Shown: one piece after another, positions 22,931-34,433 of the stretch | Layout of the letters: each line of letters opens with the position of its first letter | How positions within the stretch are numbered: the first letter of the stretch is position 1 | Assembly (NCBI GenBank): GCA_024138015.1 | Contig: JAMXBB010000002.1 | Span: 51,544,203-51,608,202 of the forward strand | DNA length: 64,000 nt | DNA from: Lumnitzera littorea | Taxonomy: Eukaryota; Streptophyta; Magnoliopsida; Myrtales; Combretaceae | Direction of reading: 5' to 3' | The notes under the pieces: model-generated | Seen by the model: only the letters and a program-made list of their open reading frames with translations | The model's database searches: none | What the model was told of the DNA's origin: nothing | Program-made: the position numbers and the translations under genes

Positions 22931-24310
22931 AATTGAGATACCATGGGTTAAGAAAATTGCTATTGATAAGCTCTCGAAATTAGCTAATACGAAATTTCCT
23001 AATTTGAGTGACAAACTATCTATTGAATACCTTCTTACTAAGAGTTTGGAGGCAATAGGGCAAGGTTATGAAGTAACTCCTTGCCTAAAGGAAAAATCTT
23101 GGATAGATCTGATTATCAATTATTTAAAAGATCGTGTACTTCCCAAAATAGGAAAGAAGCTCAAAAAGTGATATATTAGGCTACAAACTACACATTGATT
23201 GATGACCAATTATACTAATGTGGCCTTTCGCAACCTTACCTTCGATGCCTTCTGTCGATGGACTCATAACTGGGGCTTTTTGATTTACGTAAAGGCATCA
23301 ATAGTAATCATGTGAAAGGTTAGAATCTACATATTCATGCATTAAGGCTCAACTATTATTGGCTAAGTATGAAAGAGGACACAAAAACTACTGTTTGGCA
23401 ACGTCCACAATGTCAAAAACATGAGGCTCTAAGTCATGTGTCATCCATTGAATTACACAACCTAATCAACCCCTAGCCCTTAGCCTAGTCGGGGTTAGAC
23501 ATACTCAAACCATTTTTTAAGTCTTCGGCATAGCATCGGTTTGTAATAGCTGTAATCGACTATTTCACCAAATGGGTAGAGACAAAACAACAGCAAAGAC
23601 CGAACAAAAGATTAAGTCTTTTGTCTTCAACTTTATCATAGCAAGGTTTGGGGTGCCTTTTATGATAGTGACTATTAACAAGCCATAGCTTGACAATAAT
23701 AAGTTCCGAGCATTTTGTAGAAAGAACAACATCTGATTGAACGGCTCACTCTCAAACTAATGGACAATTGGAAGCTATTAACAAAACCATCTTGTATAGT
23801 TTGAAAAGAAGAGTTGATCGAGCTAAAGCTAAACAGGTTGATGAATTGCCCATTATTTTATGGGGGTATAGGACCACCTATGAGACTTTGACAAGAGAAA
23901 CACTTTTTAAGCTCGCATTCGAATCAAAAGCAGTCTTATCGATTGAGTTGGAGTTACCTAATTTGCGAACATAGAAGTTTAATAGTATGGCGAATCAAGT
24001 TAGCCTAACGGCCAATTTGGAGAGAATTGAGGAAATAAGAGGCATTGCGAGAGCAAGAGTTGCTGCCTATTAACATAAGGCGATAAGGTACGACAATAAA
24101 AAAGTGAAGTAGAAAGTATTTTGGCCTAAAGACTTTGTTGTAAGAAAATGGGGGCAATAGGCACATGAAATAATTAAGGGAAGCTTGGTGCAAATTGGGA
24201 GGACCTACTAAAGGTCTAAGAAGTTATAGGCAATAGGGCTTACCGACTAGAAAGGCTGGACGAAAGATCATGCCCTACACATAGAATGCCGAGAACCTTA
24301 AGTTATATTT
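22930..24310 (+). pseudogene. Tat-like integrase, broken
   Basis: ORF 22872-23171 is the linker (ISKYLMIVQMLIEGFQYFTI, ADKLSKLA-like IDKLSKLANT). The zinc-binding part follows at about 23300-23420 (YYWLSMKEDTKT then CQKH). Core fragments include FGVPFMIVT, and TNGQLEAINKTILYSLKRRV with LPIILWGYRTT (ORF 23768-23974), where the catalytic Glu region (Q-E) is kept. The C-terminal 'RAYRLERLD' segment is at about 24235-24260. Many stops. The domain ends near 24310, followed by non-coding sequence. Confidence 0.85.
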
Positions 24311-25850
24311 TGAATAAGTTATTTTATATTGTCAGCAATGTGTTATGTTTACATTAGCTTTTTCTTTCACAATGATGTAAGGCAATGGCCTATATTATGT
24401 TCAATATGAAGTATTTGTTTCAAGTTTATGAGTGTCTTTCTTTACAATTACTCATGATCTATGCACGATTAACAGATTAATGAAGTTCTAGCTACACAGC
24501 AAACAAACTAATAATTAATAAGTTCTAACCAACATTGGTTAACAAGCTTAGTGTTAATTGGTGAATAACGCTAAATGTTCCTTGAAAAGACTTCTTACCT
24601 CCTAAGGCTAGTGAACTTTAAGTAGCCTCCAATAGGCCACTTTGTGATTTAGAAAACGGACCTCAAATGCCTTAAAAGTTCAAGTCCTACACTACTAATG
24701 ATAGGAATCAGGTTACTAGGCTTTTAACCTACAACCGAGCTCGAGGACTAGAGGGACTAACGAGGCGAATCCTCCTGCTCTGGCTAACTCTTGTAGAGGC
24801 TAAGTTACTCCTTACTGCTGATCAACTCTCTACACCATGCTAAATGATTGCCTATCTTTCGAAAATTATGTGCCAAATGGAAAAACACCTTAACAACAGC
24901 CAAACTCCGCGCACTTGCTCAATCTTGTCTAACCCGATCCCTTACTTAGCAACATTACTGTCGAGAGGCTAAGAGATCCTATATGTCAACCACTCCTATT
25001 TGAATGAGTCTACACTTACTCGGCACCCTTACTTAACCACCTAAACAGCTTGTACTGCTTTATCTACATCCTCTAACAGCACCACTAATATATTGCTGCC
25101 ATGTGTCTGAGACCACTTGTAGTTTGTATACTTTATATGTTATTTCTTTAGGACAATACCCTTTTTGTCTTTTCCTTTTTAGGCAGGTTGCCTTAAATTC
25201 TCAGGTATAAATACTCCTTGTACATGTAATCGCAAATGATTAGACTATCATTAATACACTGGATAGTTTCCCTTCGTAAACATTATTTGTTTACTCTTAT
25301 TTCACTTTTATCCTAACTCTTAAGCAAGGTTAGGTGGTGAGTAACCTCATCGAACCAACTTGGTCATCATATTTAGCTGCATCATGAGTCCTCAAAAGTT
25401 CCATTAGTACGTTATATCCCTTGGAGCTGCTTATGGGTTTTGGCTTACTTTTCCCTCATTTTTTCCTTCCCATGCATTTCCCTTCACCCTTTTTCAAGCT
25501 TTCAGCAAGCTTGGACCCATCCCTATGACCAGCCTTATCTATTCTTGGCTTTGGTCTACATCATTTTAGAATTAAAGTTGAGGTTTCATTCGGATTGTAG
25601 TAGTTTGTTCTTGAAGTTCCCTATTTATACCTTATTTTTAGGTGTGTGAAATAGAGCAATTTTTTGTGTTAATTTAGTTGCTGTATTTGTTGGTTATTAA
25701 GTTTTCGGTTTGAAGAAAGTGTATGTTATGTAATTTTGAGAGAAAGTGTCAGCTGTAGCACCGAATTGAAGAGTTTAAGATTTGAATCTTTTGGAGAAAA
25801 TGACAAACCTGAGTGTTAACACTGGTGCTAAGGATAACAACAGTGGTGTT
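24310..25850. other. Non-coding sequence after Tat integrase; LTR-like leader of the second gypsy
   Basis: No coding signal is recognised; the 69-residue ORF at 25440 is not family-like. A TATA-type element with downstream poly-A-like context (ggtataaatactccttgtac, 25203-25222) looks like the promoter/R part of an LTR, possibly the remains of the 5' LTR of the following gypsy. No matching 3' copy exists in the window, so its ends cannot be set. Confidence 0.4.
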
Positions 25851-25857
25851 ATCCACC

Positions 25858-27760
25858 ATGTCTGACAATCTTAAGGTACTTCAAGAAGAACAAACGAGAG
25901 ACTTGATGAGGTAGCCAATCTCCTAGTAGACTTAACCCAAGCTGTTCATGCATTAACTTATCAACTTGCTGAAGCCATGCATAACATCCCACAAGCTGTC
26001 CAACCTACTAGAGGTTAGAATTCGACTCGATAAGTTCAAGGTGGAGGAATAGACGGATGAATGAGAAGAAGGATTAACTTGGGAGATTTGGATGAAGAAG
26101 ACGATGAAGAATATGAGGAAGAAGAGTGAACTCGAACGCCTCGAGTATCTAACTATGTGAAGCTTCAGATTCTGAGCTTCAATGGGTCAAGATGTGTGGA
26201 TGATTACTTGGATTGGGAGGAAAAAGTAGAGTAAGTTTTTTATTATTACCAATATGAAGATTACTGGAAAGTGAGGACTACTGCTATTGAGTTCTTTGGA
26301 TATGCCACCATATAGTGGAAGAATTTCTAAGTCATGTGAAGACGAAAGGGTTACCGAGAAATTAATACTTAGCTTGAAATGAAGAGAATACTCTGAAACA
26401 AGTTTATACCAGACACCTAACTGTAAGACACTTTTACTTGGCTTCAAGATGTACGACAAAGGAAGCCGAACTATTGATGAGTATGTTTAAGAGTTCCAAA
26501 TGCTCATAATTCGCTATAAAGTGGAGGAACCATCAGCACAAATAGTCTCCAGATTCCTTACTAGGTTGAGAAGTAATATCCAAGATATCATGGAACTCTA
26601 ACAATTTGCTACAATGGATAAGGCTATACGGATAACCTAACAAATAGAGAGCTAGAGAAAAAATATAATGCCAACCCAACCTCCAGCAAGTTGAAGTAGT
26701 CATCCGAGTCAACCTAGTCAAGGGAGTTATCAAGCCTAATAAAGTACCGAGCTGACCCAAGAAGTGGATGTTCAATCAGAATAAAAGGGTTGACCTGACA
26801 GTAACGTATCAACTTAGACATACAAGAAAGGACAAGGATGTGAAAAGAAGATGAACCGTATCAAATGTTTCAAATGCTAGGGGTTTAGTCAAATGGTTGC
26901 TCAATATCTGAACCAAAGGACTATGGTCATCAAAGGAGATGTCCTGAAACTTGATGTAGACAGTATTGACGAGGAACCCGAGGAAGAGACTCTTGTCAAG
27001 AAAGAAACTAATCAGGAGAATGAATTTATTGAAGAGGATGTGTTTGTCGAGGACTTAGATCAATTAAACCTAGTTATCCGATGCGTAATCAGTTTGGAGC
27101 CCTCACATAACGAGGACCAGAGGGAGAACTTATTTCATATCTCCTACAAGGTGAATGATAAGTTTTGCGCACTAATTGTAGATAGTAGTAGTTACACTAG
27201 TGTAACATCAGCCAATCTGGTCATGAAGTTGAAGTTACCGACTATCACACATCTAAGGCCGTATAAGTTGTATTGACTGAATGAGAAGGGAGCACTACAT
27301 ATCACTCGGCAAGTACTATCGTCGATCATGATTGGAATTACTCTAACGAGATTTTTTATGACATGTTGCCCATGTATGCATCGCACATGTTACTAAGCCA
27401 ACCATGGCTTTATGATAGAAGAGTTGTCTACGATGGATACATGAACAACTATGCGTTCGAGAAAGATGGAAGGAAGATCACGCTAAACCTGATGTCACCG
27501 AGTCAAGTTAACAAGTTGTAGGCAAACCTTACTATTCAAGCCGACCTAACCTTCTTATTGGTCAAGAGACTATTTGAGTTGAGGGAGCAAGGTGAACTAC
27601 CCATGGAAGTAAGGGAGTTGTTGAATGAATATGCCAACCTATTTCTAGAGTAGTTGCAGACAAGATTGCCAACATTAAGAGGTATCAAACACTGCATTAA
27701 TTTGGTACCCGGTATTGTTTTGCTGAACAAACCAATTTATCAAATGAACCCCAAACAAAC
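25858..27760 (+). pseudogene. Gag and protease of the second gypsy, broken
   Basis: The start is near MSDNLKVLQEEQTRD (25858). Gag fragments include an Asp/Glu-rich stretch at 26085-26130, then YVKLQILSFNGSRCVDDYLDW-type text cut by stops, and MYDKGSRTIDEYV. The knuckle remnant is CFKC...GFSQMVAQ (about 26860-26900). ORF 26893-27276 continues to the protease, FCALIVDSSSYTSVTSANLV (family: IIDGGSCTNVAS), in which the catalytic D-G is now D-S. LRPYKLY, GALHITRQVL and SQPWLYDRRV-like text complete it. It has many stops. Confidence 0.82.
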
Positions 27761-28940
27761 TGTTGAGCTCGAACAATAAGTCAATGGCCTATTGGAAAGA
27801 GGGCACGTAAGGGAAAGTCTTAACCTTTGTGTTGTTTTGGCACTTCTAGTGCCAAAAAAGGATGGAATCTAGTGGATATGTGTTGACAACTAAACTGTAA
27901 ACAAGATTACAATCAAATACAGGCATCTTATCGCTAGGTTAGATGACATGCTGAATGAATTGAGTGGAGCTAAGATTTTCAATAAGATCGATATGAAATC
28001 TGGCGACCATCAAATTTGCATAAGGCTAAGAAATGAGTGAAAGACTGCATTCAAAACTCGACATTGACTCTATGAATGGATGGTAATACCATTTGGCTTA
28101 TTGAATGCCTCGAGCACTTTTATGCGACTGATGAATCATGTACTAAGAAATCTAATAGCGAAGTGTGTCGTAGTGTGCTTTAATGATATCCTAGTATACA
28201 GCGTTGATATGTTGAGTCACCATGAACATCTCCGTGACATATTAGATGTACTCCATGCTAAGAAGTTATTTTGCAATCTTAAGAAAAGTTGCTTTTGATA
28301 GGAGGAAGTGGTGTTCTTAGGCTATGTAATTGATGGAGGAGGCTTGTGAGTAGATGAAGAGAAGATCAGAGCAATCATCGAATGTCCAACTTCAACCACT
28401 TGTGCCAAAGTAAGAAGTTTCCATGGATTGGCATCGTTTTATAAGAGATTTATTAGGAATTTTTGCACCCTGGTTGCACCCTTTATTGAGTTGACGAAGA
28501 AGAAAATAAAATTCAAATGGGGAGAAAAGGAAGAGATAAGTTTTGTAGAAGTGGAGGAAAGACTAACTTCTACTCTTGTACTAGCTTTGCCTGACTTTGA
28601 AAAAATATTTGAGCTAAAATGTGACACATCAGTCATTGGTATAGGCGTTTTCCTAATGTAGGAAGGTCAACTAATTACTTGCTACAACGAGAAGCTTAGC
28701 AGACCTCAACTGAAGTACTTCGTGTATGATAAAGAGCTCTTGACCCTTATCTGAGCACTCCAAGTGTGGTAGCATTACCTATTGCCGAAAGAGTTTGTCA
28801 TATATACTGACAATGAGTTTCTAAGATACCTCTAATGTTAGACCGAGTTAGTAGCAAGCGAGGTGGGTTGAATTCCTTGAGAGATTCAGTTTTATGATAA
28901 AATACAAGAAAAGAGAGACATAGTTGTAGATGCTCTTTCA
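27760..28940 (+). pseudogene. Reverse transcriptase and RNase H of the second gypsy, broken
   Basis: The RT reads KITIKYRHLIARLDDML, GAKIFNKIDMKSG (first Asp kept) and VIPFGLLNASSTFMRLMN. The active-site box, at about 28178-28199, is CFNDILVYS rather than C(Y/F)DDILVYS, so an Asp is changed to Asn. Then come VRSFHGLASFYKRFI, PDFEKIFELKCDTSVIGIG (RNase H first Asp kept) and ELLTLI-ALQVW. The RNase H ends near the DALSRR motif at about 28930. ORFs 28080-28298 and 28428-28661 are the longest open pieces. Confidence 0.87.
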
Positions 28941-29590
28941 AGAAGACACATGCTCTTAACCGAACTGTAAAGCAGATCATTTGGATTTGCAAGTATCAAA
29001 GAGCAATATTCCCAAGACCCATACTTTGGTGATATGCCTATGGGAGGGCAGTGGATGAATATCATAATCATATGGAAGATGGATACTTATTTCGAGGAGG
29101 AAAATTATGCGTGTTAACTTGTTCAATAAGAGAGTTACTGATTATGGAAGCCTACAATGGAGGACTCTCTAGACATTTTAAAGAGAGAAGAACATATGAG
29201 TTGCTAAGTGAACAATTCTTTTAGCCGAAAATGCGGTAAGATGTGCATCGAGTTGTTAAGGGTTGTACTACATGTAAGAGGGCCAAGTATCGAGCTAAAC
29301 AGAATAAGGGAAGGTAATGCCTTTGCCTGCCTTGACGAAACCAGGGATTGAGTTGAGTATGGACCTTGTCATCAGATTACCAAGAATAGCCTGAGGAAAA
29401 GATTTTGTAATGGTCGTCATAGATAAATTCAGTACAACAGCACACTTTATGCCCTGCTTCAAGACTAACGACGCTTTGGCTATTGCTTCTCTTTTCTTGC
29501 AAGAGATTGTTTGGTTACACGACATGCTGAGAAGTATAATCTCCAATAGAGATCCTAAGTTCTTGAGCCATTTCTAGAGGACCCTGTGGG
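28940..29590 (+). pseudogene. Integrase of the second gypsy, truncated
   Basis: The zinc-binding remnant includes VVKGCTTCKRAKYRAKQ (about 29255-29305). The core follows: ELSMDLVIRLPR (first Asp kept), VVIDKFSTTAHFMPC, WLHDMLRSI then ISNRDPKFLSHF (second Asp kept). Recognisable text ends near 29590 in a G-rich stretch; the Glu motif and C-terminal domain are absent. Confidence 0.83.
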
Positions 29591-30214
29591 TGGGGGGTGG
29601 TAAGAGGAGAAGTAGCCTTAGAAAGAGTCACTTTAGAATTTGAAAAAATAAGAGGACAGATGAACCATACTTGTTGAGTTGTTCGTGATGGATATTACCT
29701 ATGCATATGAGAAAGCTGCTTAAATCCTAGATAAGAATTCATAGGAGAGTTTCAAAAGAGAGATGCAAAGAGTGAAGAGCAAGAAATGACAATCAAAATG
29801 GAAAAAAGGGTTTTATATGTATGTATTAGTGATTTTCCCTCTTAAAATTCTAATGTATGGCTAATGGGAATGTGGGTATTGGTTAGATGGCTAAGCTTGG
29901 ATAATCAACATGTATTGAAGGCTAGATATCTAATGGATATCGTACTGCCTATAGTTAATAAGCCTTGCGATGTAATGATGACATACATGATAATTGTTCT
30001 ACGTACTTATGCAAAAAGTGAATGAACAGGAAAATTAAAAGGCTGCAACTTTTTGCTTAGAATTTGATACAATGCATTATAAATGTCAGATTGAAAGACA
30101 ACAACAACAATACAATGAATATGATCAAAAAGTATATTATGAATTCCAAGCACCCAACTGATTGATTTAAGTATTGATCCTTATCATCAACTCCCATAGT
30201 CGAATTCTCAGTCA
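29591..30214. other. Non-coding tail before the Tat-like 3' LTR
   Basis: No coding motif is seen. It is probably the 3' untranslated part of the Tat-like element, because it runs straight into that element's purine tract and LTR. Confidence 0.5.
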
Positions 30215-30232
30215 TGGGAGTTGGGGGACAAA
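30215..30232 (+). other. Polypurine tract of the Tat-like gypsy
   Basis: TGGGAGTTGGGGGACAAA lies directly before the 3' LTR start TGTTAATA, as expected for plus-strand priming. Confidence 0.75.
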
Positions 30233-30729
30233 TGTTAATAGCAGAATTTTGCTTAGCAATATTGTTCAGTACCTCGACTGTTAAGCTACTGATCATTACC
30301 ATTTTTAGTTAAGGCCTTTGATGGCTTAGCTCATTTAATAAGCATAAGGGCTTGGTTTGCTTATATGTTTGGTTTAAATTTAAAAGCTGGCCCGAACAGT
30401 TGTGGCCTTACACAACCGCATCACATAACTACCCACTACTCCTATTCTTTACGCATGTGCTTAATTAAAGAGCTACTAAGTAGTCCACGACTAAAGACTA
30501 CTTGTTACTATAGACATCTGATACAAGCCTACAAATAAGGACAAAATGTACCATAAGAACTCTCTTGGACCCTCTCATGTACACTTAGCTTTCTTATTCC
30601 CTTATTTACTTTAAACATGTATTAACTTAGACATCGGAGTTGTTACATCGAACTAGCCCCAGTACTTACTATAGCCTTTCTTTCTTCTTTTACAAGATTA
30701 AAGCCCTATACCAAAATCGACTAACAACA
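30233..30729 (+). repeat. 3' LTR of the Tat-like gypsy
   Basis: It is the partner of 9971-10498 and ends CTAACAACA. It is followed by ATGCG, the one-mismatch copy of the ATGCC target. Confidence 0.9.
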
Positions 30730-30734
30730 ATGCG

Positions 30735-30853
30735 AACTTATTTTATGCAAAATATACCTTCTAGAAAAACTTCTATCTGTACATTTAATATACATATTAG
30801 CATATTTAATACCCTTTAGTTATCTCAAAACTAAATCAAGAGAGAACTTAACA
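30735..30853 (-). repeat. 5' LTR of the Sirevirus-like copia, second part
   Basis: It continues the LTR interrupted at 9970: 'aacttattttatgcaaaat' matches 'aacttgttttatacaaaat' near 1397 of the other LTR. It ends ACTTAACA and is followed by the target CCAAT (30854-30858). Confidence 0.9.
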
Positions 30854-30858
30854 CCAAT

Positions 30859-32437
30859 CACTAAACACCATGCCCTTTTTTTTTATGGCGAAAACACTAT
30901 GCCTATAAATCACTTGCCTACACTAACAAACATGCCACAATTAAATAGAAGCACCATGCCATAGTATGTAACAACAAAAGAAACCTTAAATCTATTTCAA
31001 CACCTTTAGAGCATAAATTCCAATGAAAGAATTGATGAAATTCTAAACTTATCGATTAAAGCATCTTAAATCTATACTTTGATAATAAACTATATATGAT
31101 ATGCCAAATCTAATAATAAGGTTAAAGACATAAACTTTATTGATAAAAAGAATTGAATCTTTTTGTATTTTTAAGGTTTTGATGATAGACAAAAGGATTT
31201 TTATGTACTTTTAAATGTATATGGAAAAGGAATGATAATAAAAGGTTATGGTCGAGTATTGACAAAAAGAAATTGATTGAATAGGTTATTCAGATTATCA
31301 AATTTTTATAATTGATGTGAATAACAATTATAAAGAATAGGAAAGCAATTAATTAGATGAATCGATATATCTCACTTTTGATCTAATTAACAAGATTGCA
31401 ATAATAAAAAAAATTAATTGATAAGATCAAATGAAAAAGAAATCTTTTAATGTTGGATAAAGTGTCCTTCAAAGAGAAAATAAGATAGAAGTGATAGTAA
31501 ACTCTTTATAATACGAGAAAATAACCTTCTTAATATAATCTAGTAGGCTAATAAGGGCAACATAGCTACAAAATTAAAAATAAGATATGAAAGAAATGAA
31601 AATAAAAGTTGACTATAAGTCTAGTCACTACAGTGTAAAGTCATCCAAATCATTTATAAAAATGTTCAAACCTTTTCACATCTTGAAACCATCCTAAAGC
31701 TCTTAACCATTATTAATCTTGACTATTTAAATATTAATCAAGAACTTTTTATCTTGCAAAGCTCTGTTCTTTTTTTTTTTTTTTCCAACTAAATCCTTCT
31801 ACTTTTAACCTCCAATATTCTTAGTTCAATTCTATTAATTTTTGGGCTCTCACTTCAATATTTAACAATGTAATTCCTACCATACTTTATCATATACAGG
31901 TACCTTAGATTTAGAGGCCATTAATACTTTCCACAGTATGTTGTATAGAGACATGGTTGTATTGGAAAGATGCACTTTTGTCTAAATCCATATGCTATTT
32001 CAAATAAAGAATCAAGTTTTGATTTGAGTTATTTCTTCAACTTGTTTTGAACTAGAATGGCAAGCATCCACAATTGCTAGAAACTAAAATTGTCGTAAGA
32101 GTTGATGTTTTCAGTATTGAATGACAATGATGCCACAATGACAAATCAAGTGATAAGGTTACTTACATACATAAATACATAAAAATATTCATATTTACAT
32201 ACATACATATATACATACATGCACTAAAGCGAATGAACTTGCTTTTGATGTTTTTGTTGTTACTCTTATTTTTTTGTCTTAAGTGTTACTCTTATTTTCT
32301 TCATTTTTTGTTTTATAAAATAAACCTTTTAACTCTAGAAACTAAGTTGCATCCTCAAATTCTTTCTACTACCTAACTAATATAAATACATACAATCAAC
32401 ATAAGACTTGAATAATATATATGTGTCGTATATAGTT
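30859..32437. other. Gene-free AT-rich stretch
   Basis: No coding signal or repeat partner is recognised. It contains a short (ATAC)n-like tract at 32160-32225 and a T run near 31770. Confidence 0.6.
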
Positions 32438-33135
<698 letters not shown>

Positions 33136-33234
33136 TGTGTTTGTACATGTATGTATTTATTTATGTATAATAAAATATGATAAAGAGATCTCATAAAGCA
33201 ACTAATGTAGATAATTACATTAGAGAAATAATTA

Positions 33235-34424
33235 GGGTCAAAATCACAAATGGTGCCTAAACTTCACCAAAATATACAATTTACTACTTATACTTTAAAA
33301 AGATCGGGTTATTACCTAATTGAAGATTTATTGTCATTTTTGCTACATGAAATAAACTTTGTTATATCTGTTTATTGTAGTGAATATAAGAATCAATTGT
33401 AAATTGACAACTCGTTCACTTCATGAAATATAATGAAAGAGAATAGAATTGAAATTAATGCATATTACTTTATATGGTTGGACTTATAAATAATTTAAGA
33501 ATAGATATATAATATAAACTTAATGATTAAATTATCCTCGGTCCATTTCTTTTCTTAATTAATCCTAAAGTAATAAGTGGTGGTTAGCAGTGATGACGAC
33601 GGCAATAACTGTGGTGACGGTGATGATTGATGGTGGTAATAGTTGTGATGGCTACAATAGTTACGGTGGTTGGTGTTAGCGGTGGTGACAGCAATAATTG
33701 GTGGTGGTAACAATGCCAGTGGCTACGGTGATTGGTGGTGGTGGCAATAGTGGTGGTTGGTGGTATGCGTGGCGGTGGAGGCGGTGGCGGCGGTGGCGAC
33801 GGTAGCGACAACAGCGACGATGATAGTATTAGCAACTATAATAATGGTGGCAGCGATGAAGGTAGCAATGGCTGCAGCGATAGAGGTAGCAACAACGGTG
33901 ACGGTAGTAATGAAGAATCATGATTCCTTAATTAAATTAAGGAATTTTTATTACTTAAAATCAAGTAATAAGAATTCTTACAAAATTATAATTTCGTGAC
34001 AAAAAACTAAGTGAACATCGTAATAAGGAATAAAAAGATAATGGAATTCCAATTCCATAAAGTGAATGTGCTGTAAATGTTTTGGCCTTTCCTAAGCTAT
34101 AGGGTAGTGCAACCCCTTATAAAGAGTTGTGCAACCCCTTACCAAGTGGTTACCGGCTATTCCCTAATCCTCAAATGTTTGAAATGGCCACTTAAAGCAA
34201 AGTGAGTCATGGTTCACTTCAAAAAGCGGGTAGTTCAACTTATTAGCTGCTATGGCTCAATGGTTTATCTTTACATTGATATTAGTAAATGAATTTAATA
34301 GAATTAGTTTAGGTAGAAAAATGGCTAAGAAAACTTCAATTAAGTTTCACATTGATTTTTTTAAAGTATAGGTAATAAATTGCCTATTTTATCAAAATTT
34401 AGATATTATTTGATACATTAACTC
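33235..34424. mobile_element. Non-autonomous MULE-type TIR element, 1190 bp
   Basis: The first 90-110 bases (from GGGTCAAAATCACAAATGG) match the reverse complement of the last 90-110 (ending GATACATTAACTC) without gaps, at roughly two thirds identity or more by eye, with blocks such as ATACTTTAAAAA shared exactly. It is bordered by 9-bp duplications AAATAATTA (33226-33234) and AAATAACGA (34425-34433), 7 of 9 matching. Nine bases is the Mutator-superfamily target size. There is no transposase inside; the core is a GGN-rich stretch. Confidence 0.82.
33575..33915. repeat. GGT/GGC-rich triplet low-complexity block inside the TIR element
   Basis: About 340 bases are dominated by GGT, GGC, GAT and AGC triplets, far richer in G and C than the surroundings. 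One plus frame (33732-33923) reads as a Gly/Ser/Asp/Asn-rich peptide; a shifted frame gives Val/Ala. No domain is recognisable. It could be an amplified triplet repeat or a captured fragment of a glycine-rich coding sequence. Confidence 0.75.
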
Positions 34425-34433
34425 AAATAACGA

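Larger units (their letters stand above)
25850..29590 (+). mobile_element. Second plus-strand Ty3/gypsy element, chromovirus-like, truncated in integrase
   Basis: A gag-protease-RT-RNase H-integrase order is readable. The integrase stops abruptly near 29590, after the second catalytic Asp region, and no 3' LTR follows. It lies between the integrase and 3' LTR of the Tat-like element, in the same orientation. It either inserted there and was truncated, or was brought in by recombination. Motif style (CFKC knuckle, 'IIDGGSCTNVAS'-type protease, 'HLRPYKL') suggests the chromovirus side of Ty3/gypsy; I am not certain of the lineage. Confidence 0.75.
9971..30729 (+). mobile_element. Ty3/gypsy retrotransposon, Tat-like lineage, plus strand
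   Basis: Paired LTRs (9971-10498 and 30233-30729) begin TGTT(G)A and end CAACA. The target duplication is ATGCC (9966-9970) versus ATGCG (30730-30734), one mismatch. Behind the left LTR lies a TGGCGTCGTTTG primer-binding site; before the right LTR lies a G-rich purine tract. The order gag, protease, RT, RNase H, a second RNase H-like block, integrase fits the Tat group, whose extra RNase H is a known hallmark. Pol is split by the 9-kb insertion 12322-21330, and a second gypsy fragment occupies the space after integrase. Confidence 0.9.
129..30853 (-). mobile_element. Ty1/copia retrotransposon, Sirevirus-like, minus strand, split by nested insertions
   Basis: Two related LTRs (129-1516, and 8633-9970 continued at 30735-30853) flank a degenerate minus-strand gag-integrase-RT-RNase H order, which is the copia order. 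The target duplication CCAAT is perfect (124-128 and 30854-30858). A primer-binding site resembling the initiator-Met tRNA complement lies beside the 5' LTR, and a purine tract (minus strand) lies beside the 3' LTR. About 2.5 kb lie between RNase H and the 3' LTR, including a Lys/Ser-rich ORF. That layout, with a coiled-coil gag, points to the Sirevirus branch (an inference). The element is dead: frameshifts and stops occur throughout. Without its inserts it is about 10 kb, which fits Sireviruses. Confidence 0.9.

Noticed and set aside
33584..33999. ORFs on both strands in the GGN block (Pro/His-rich, Gly-rich, Val/Ala-rich)
   Set aside because: All frames are open because of the triplet-biased composition; no domain, and the strand and frame cannot be chosen.
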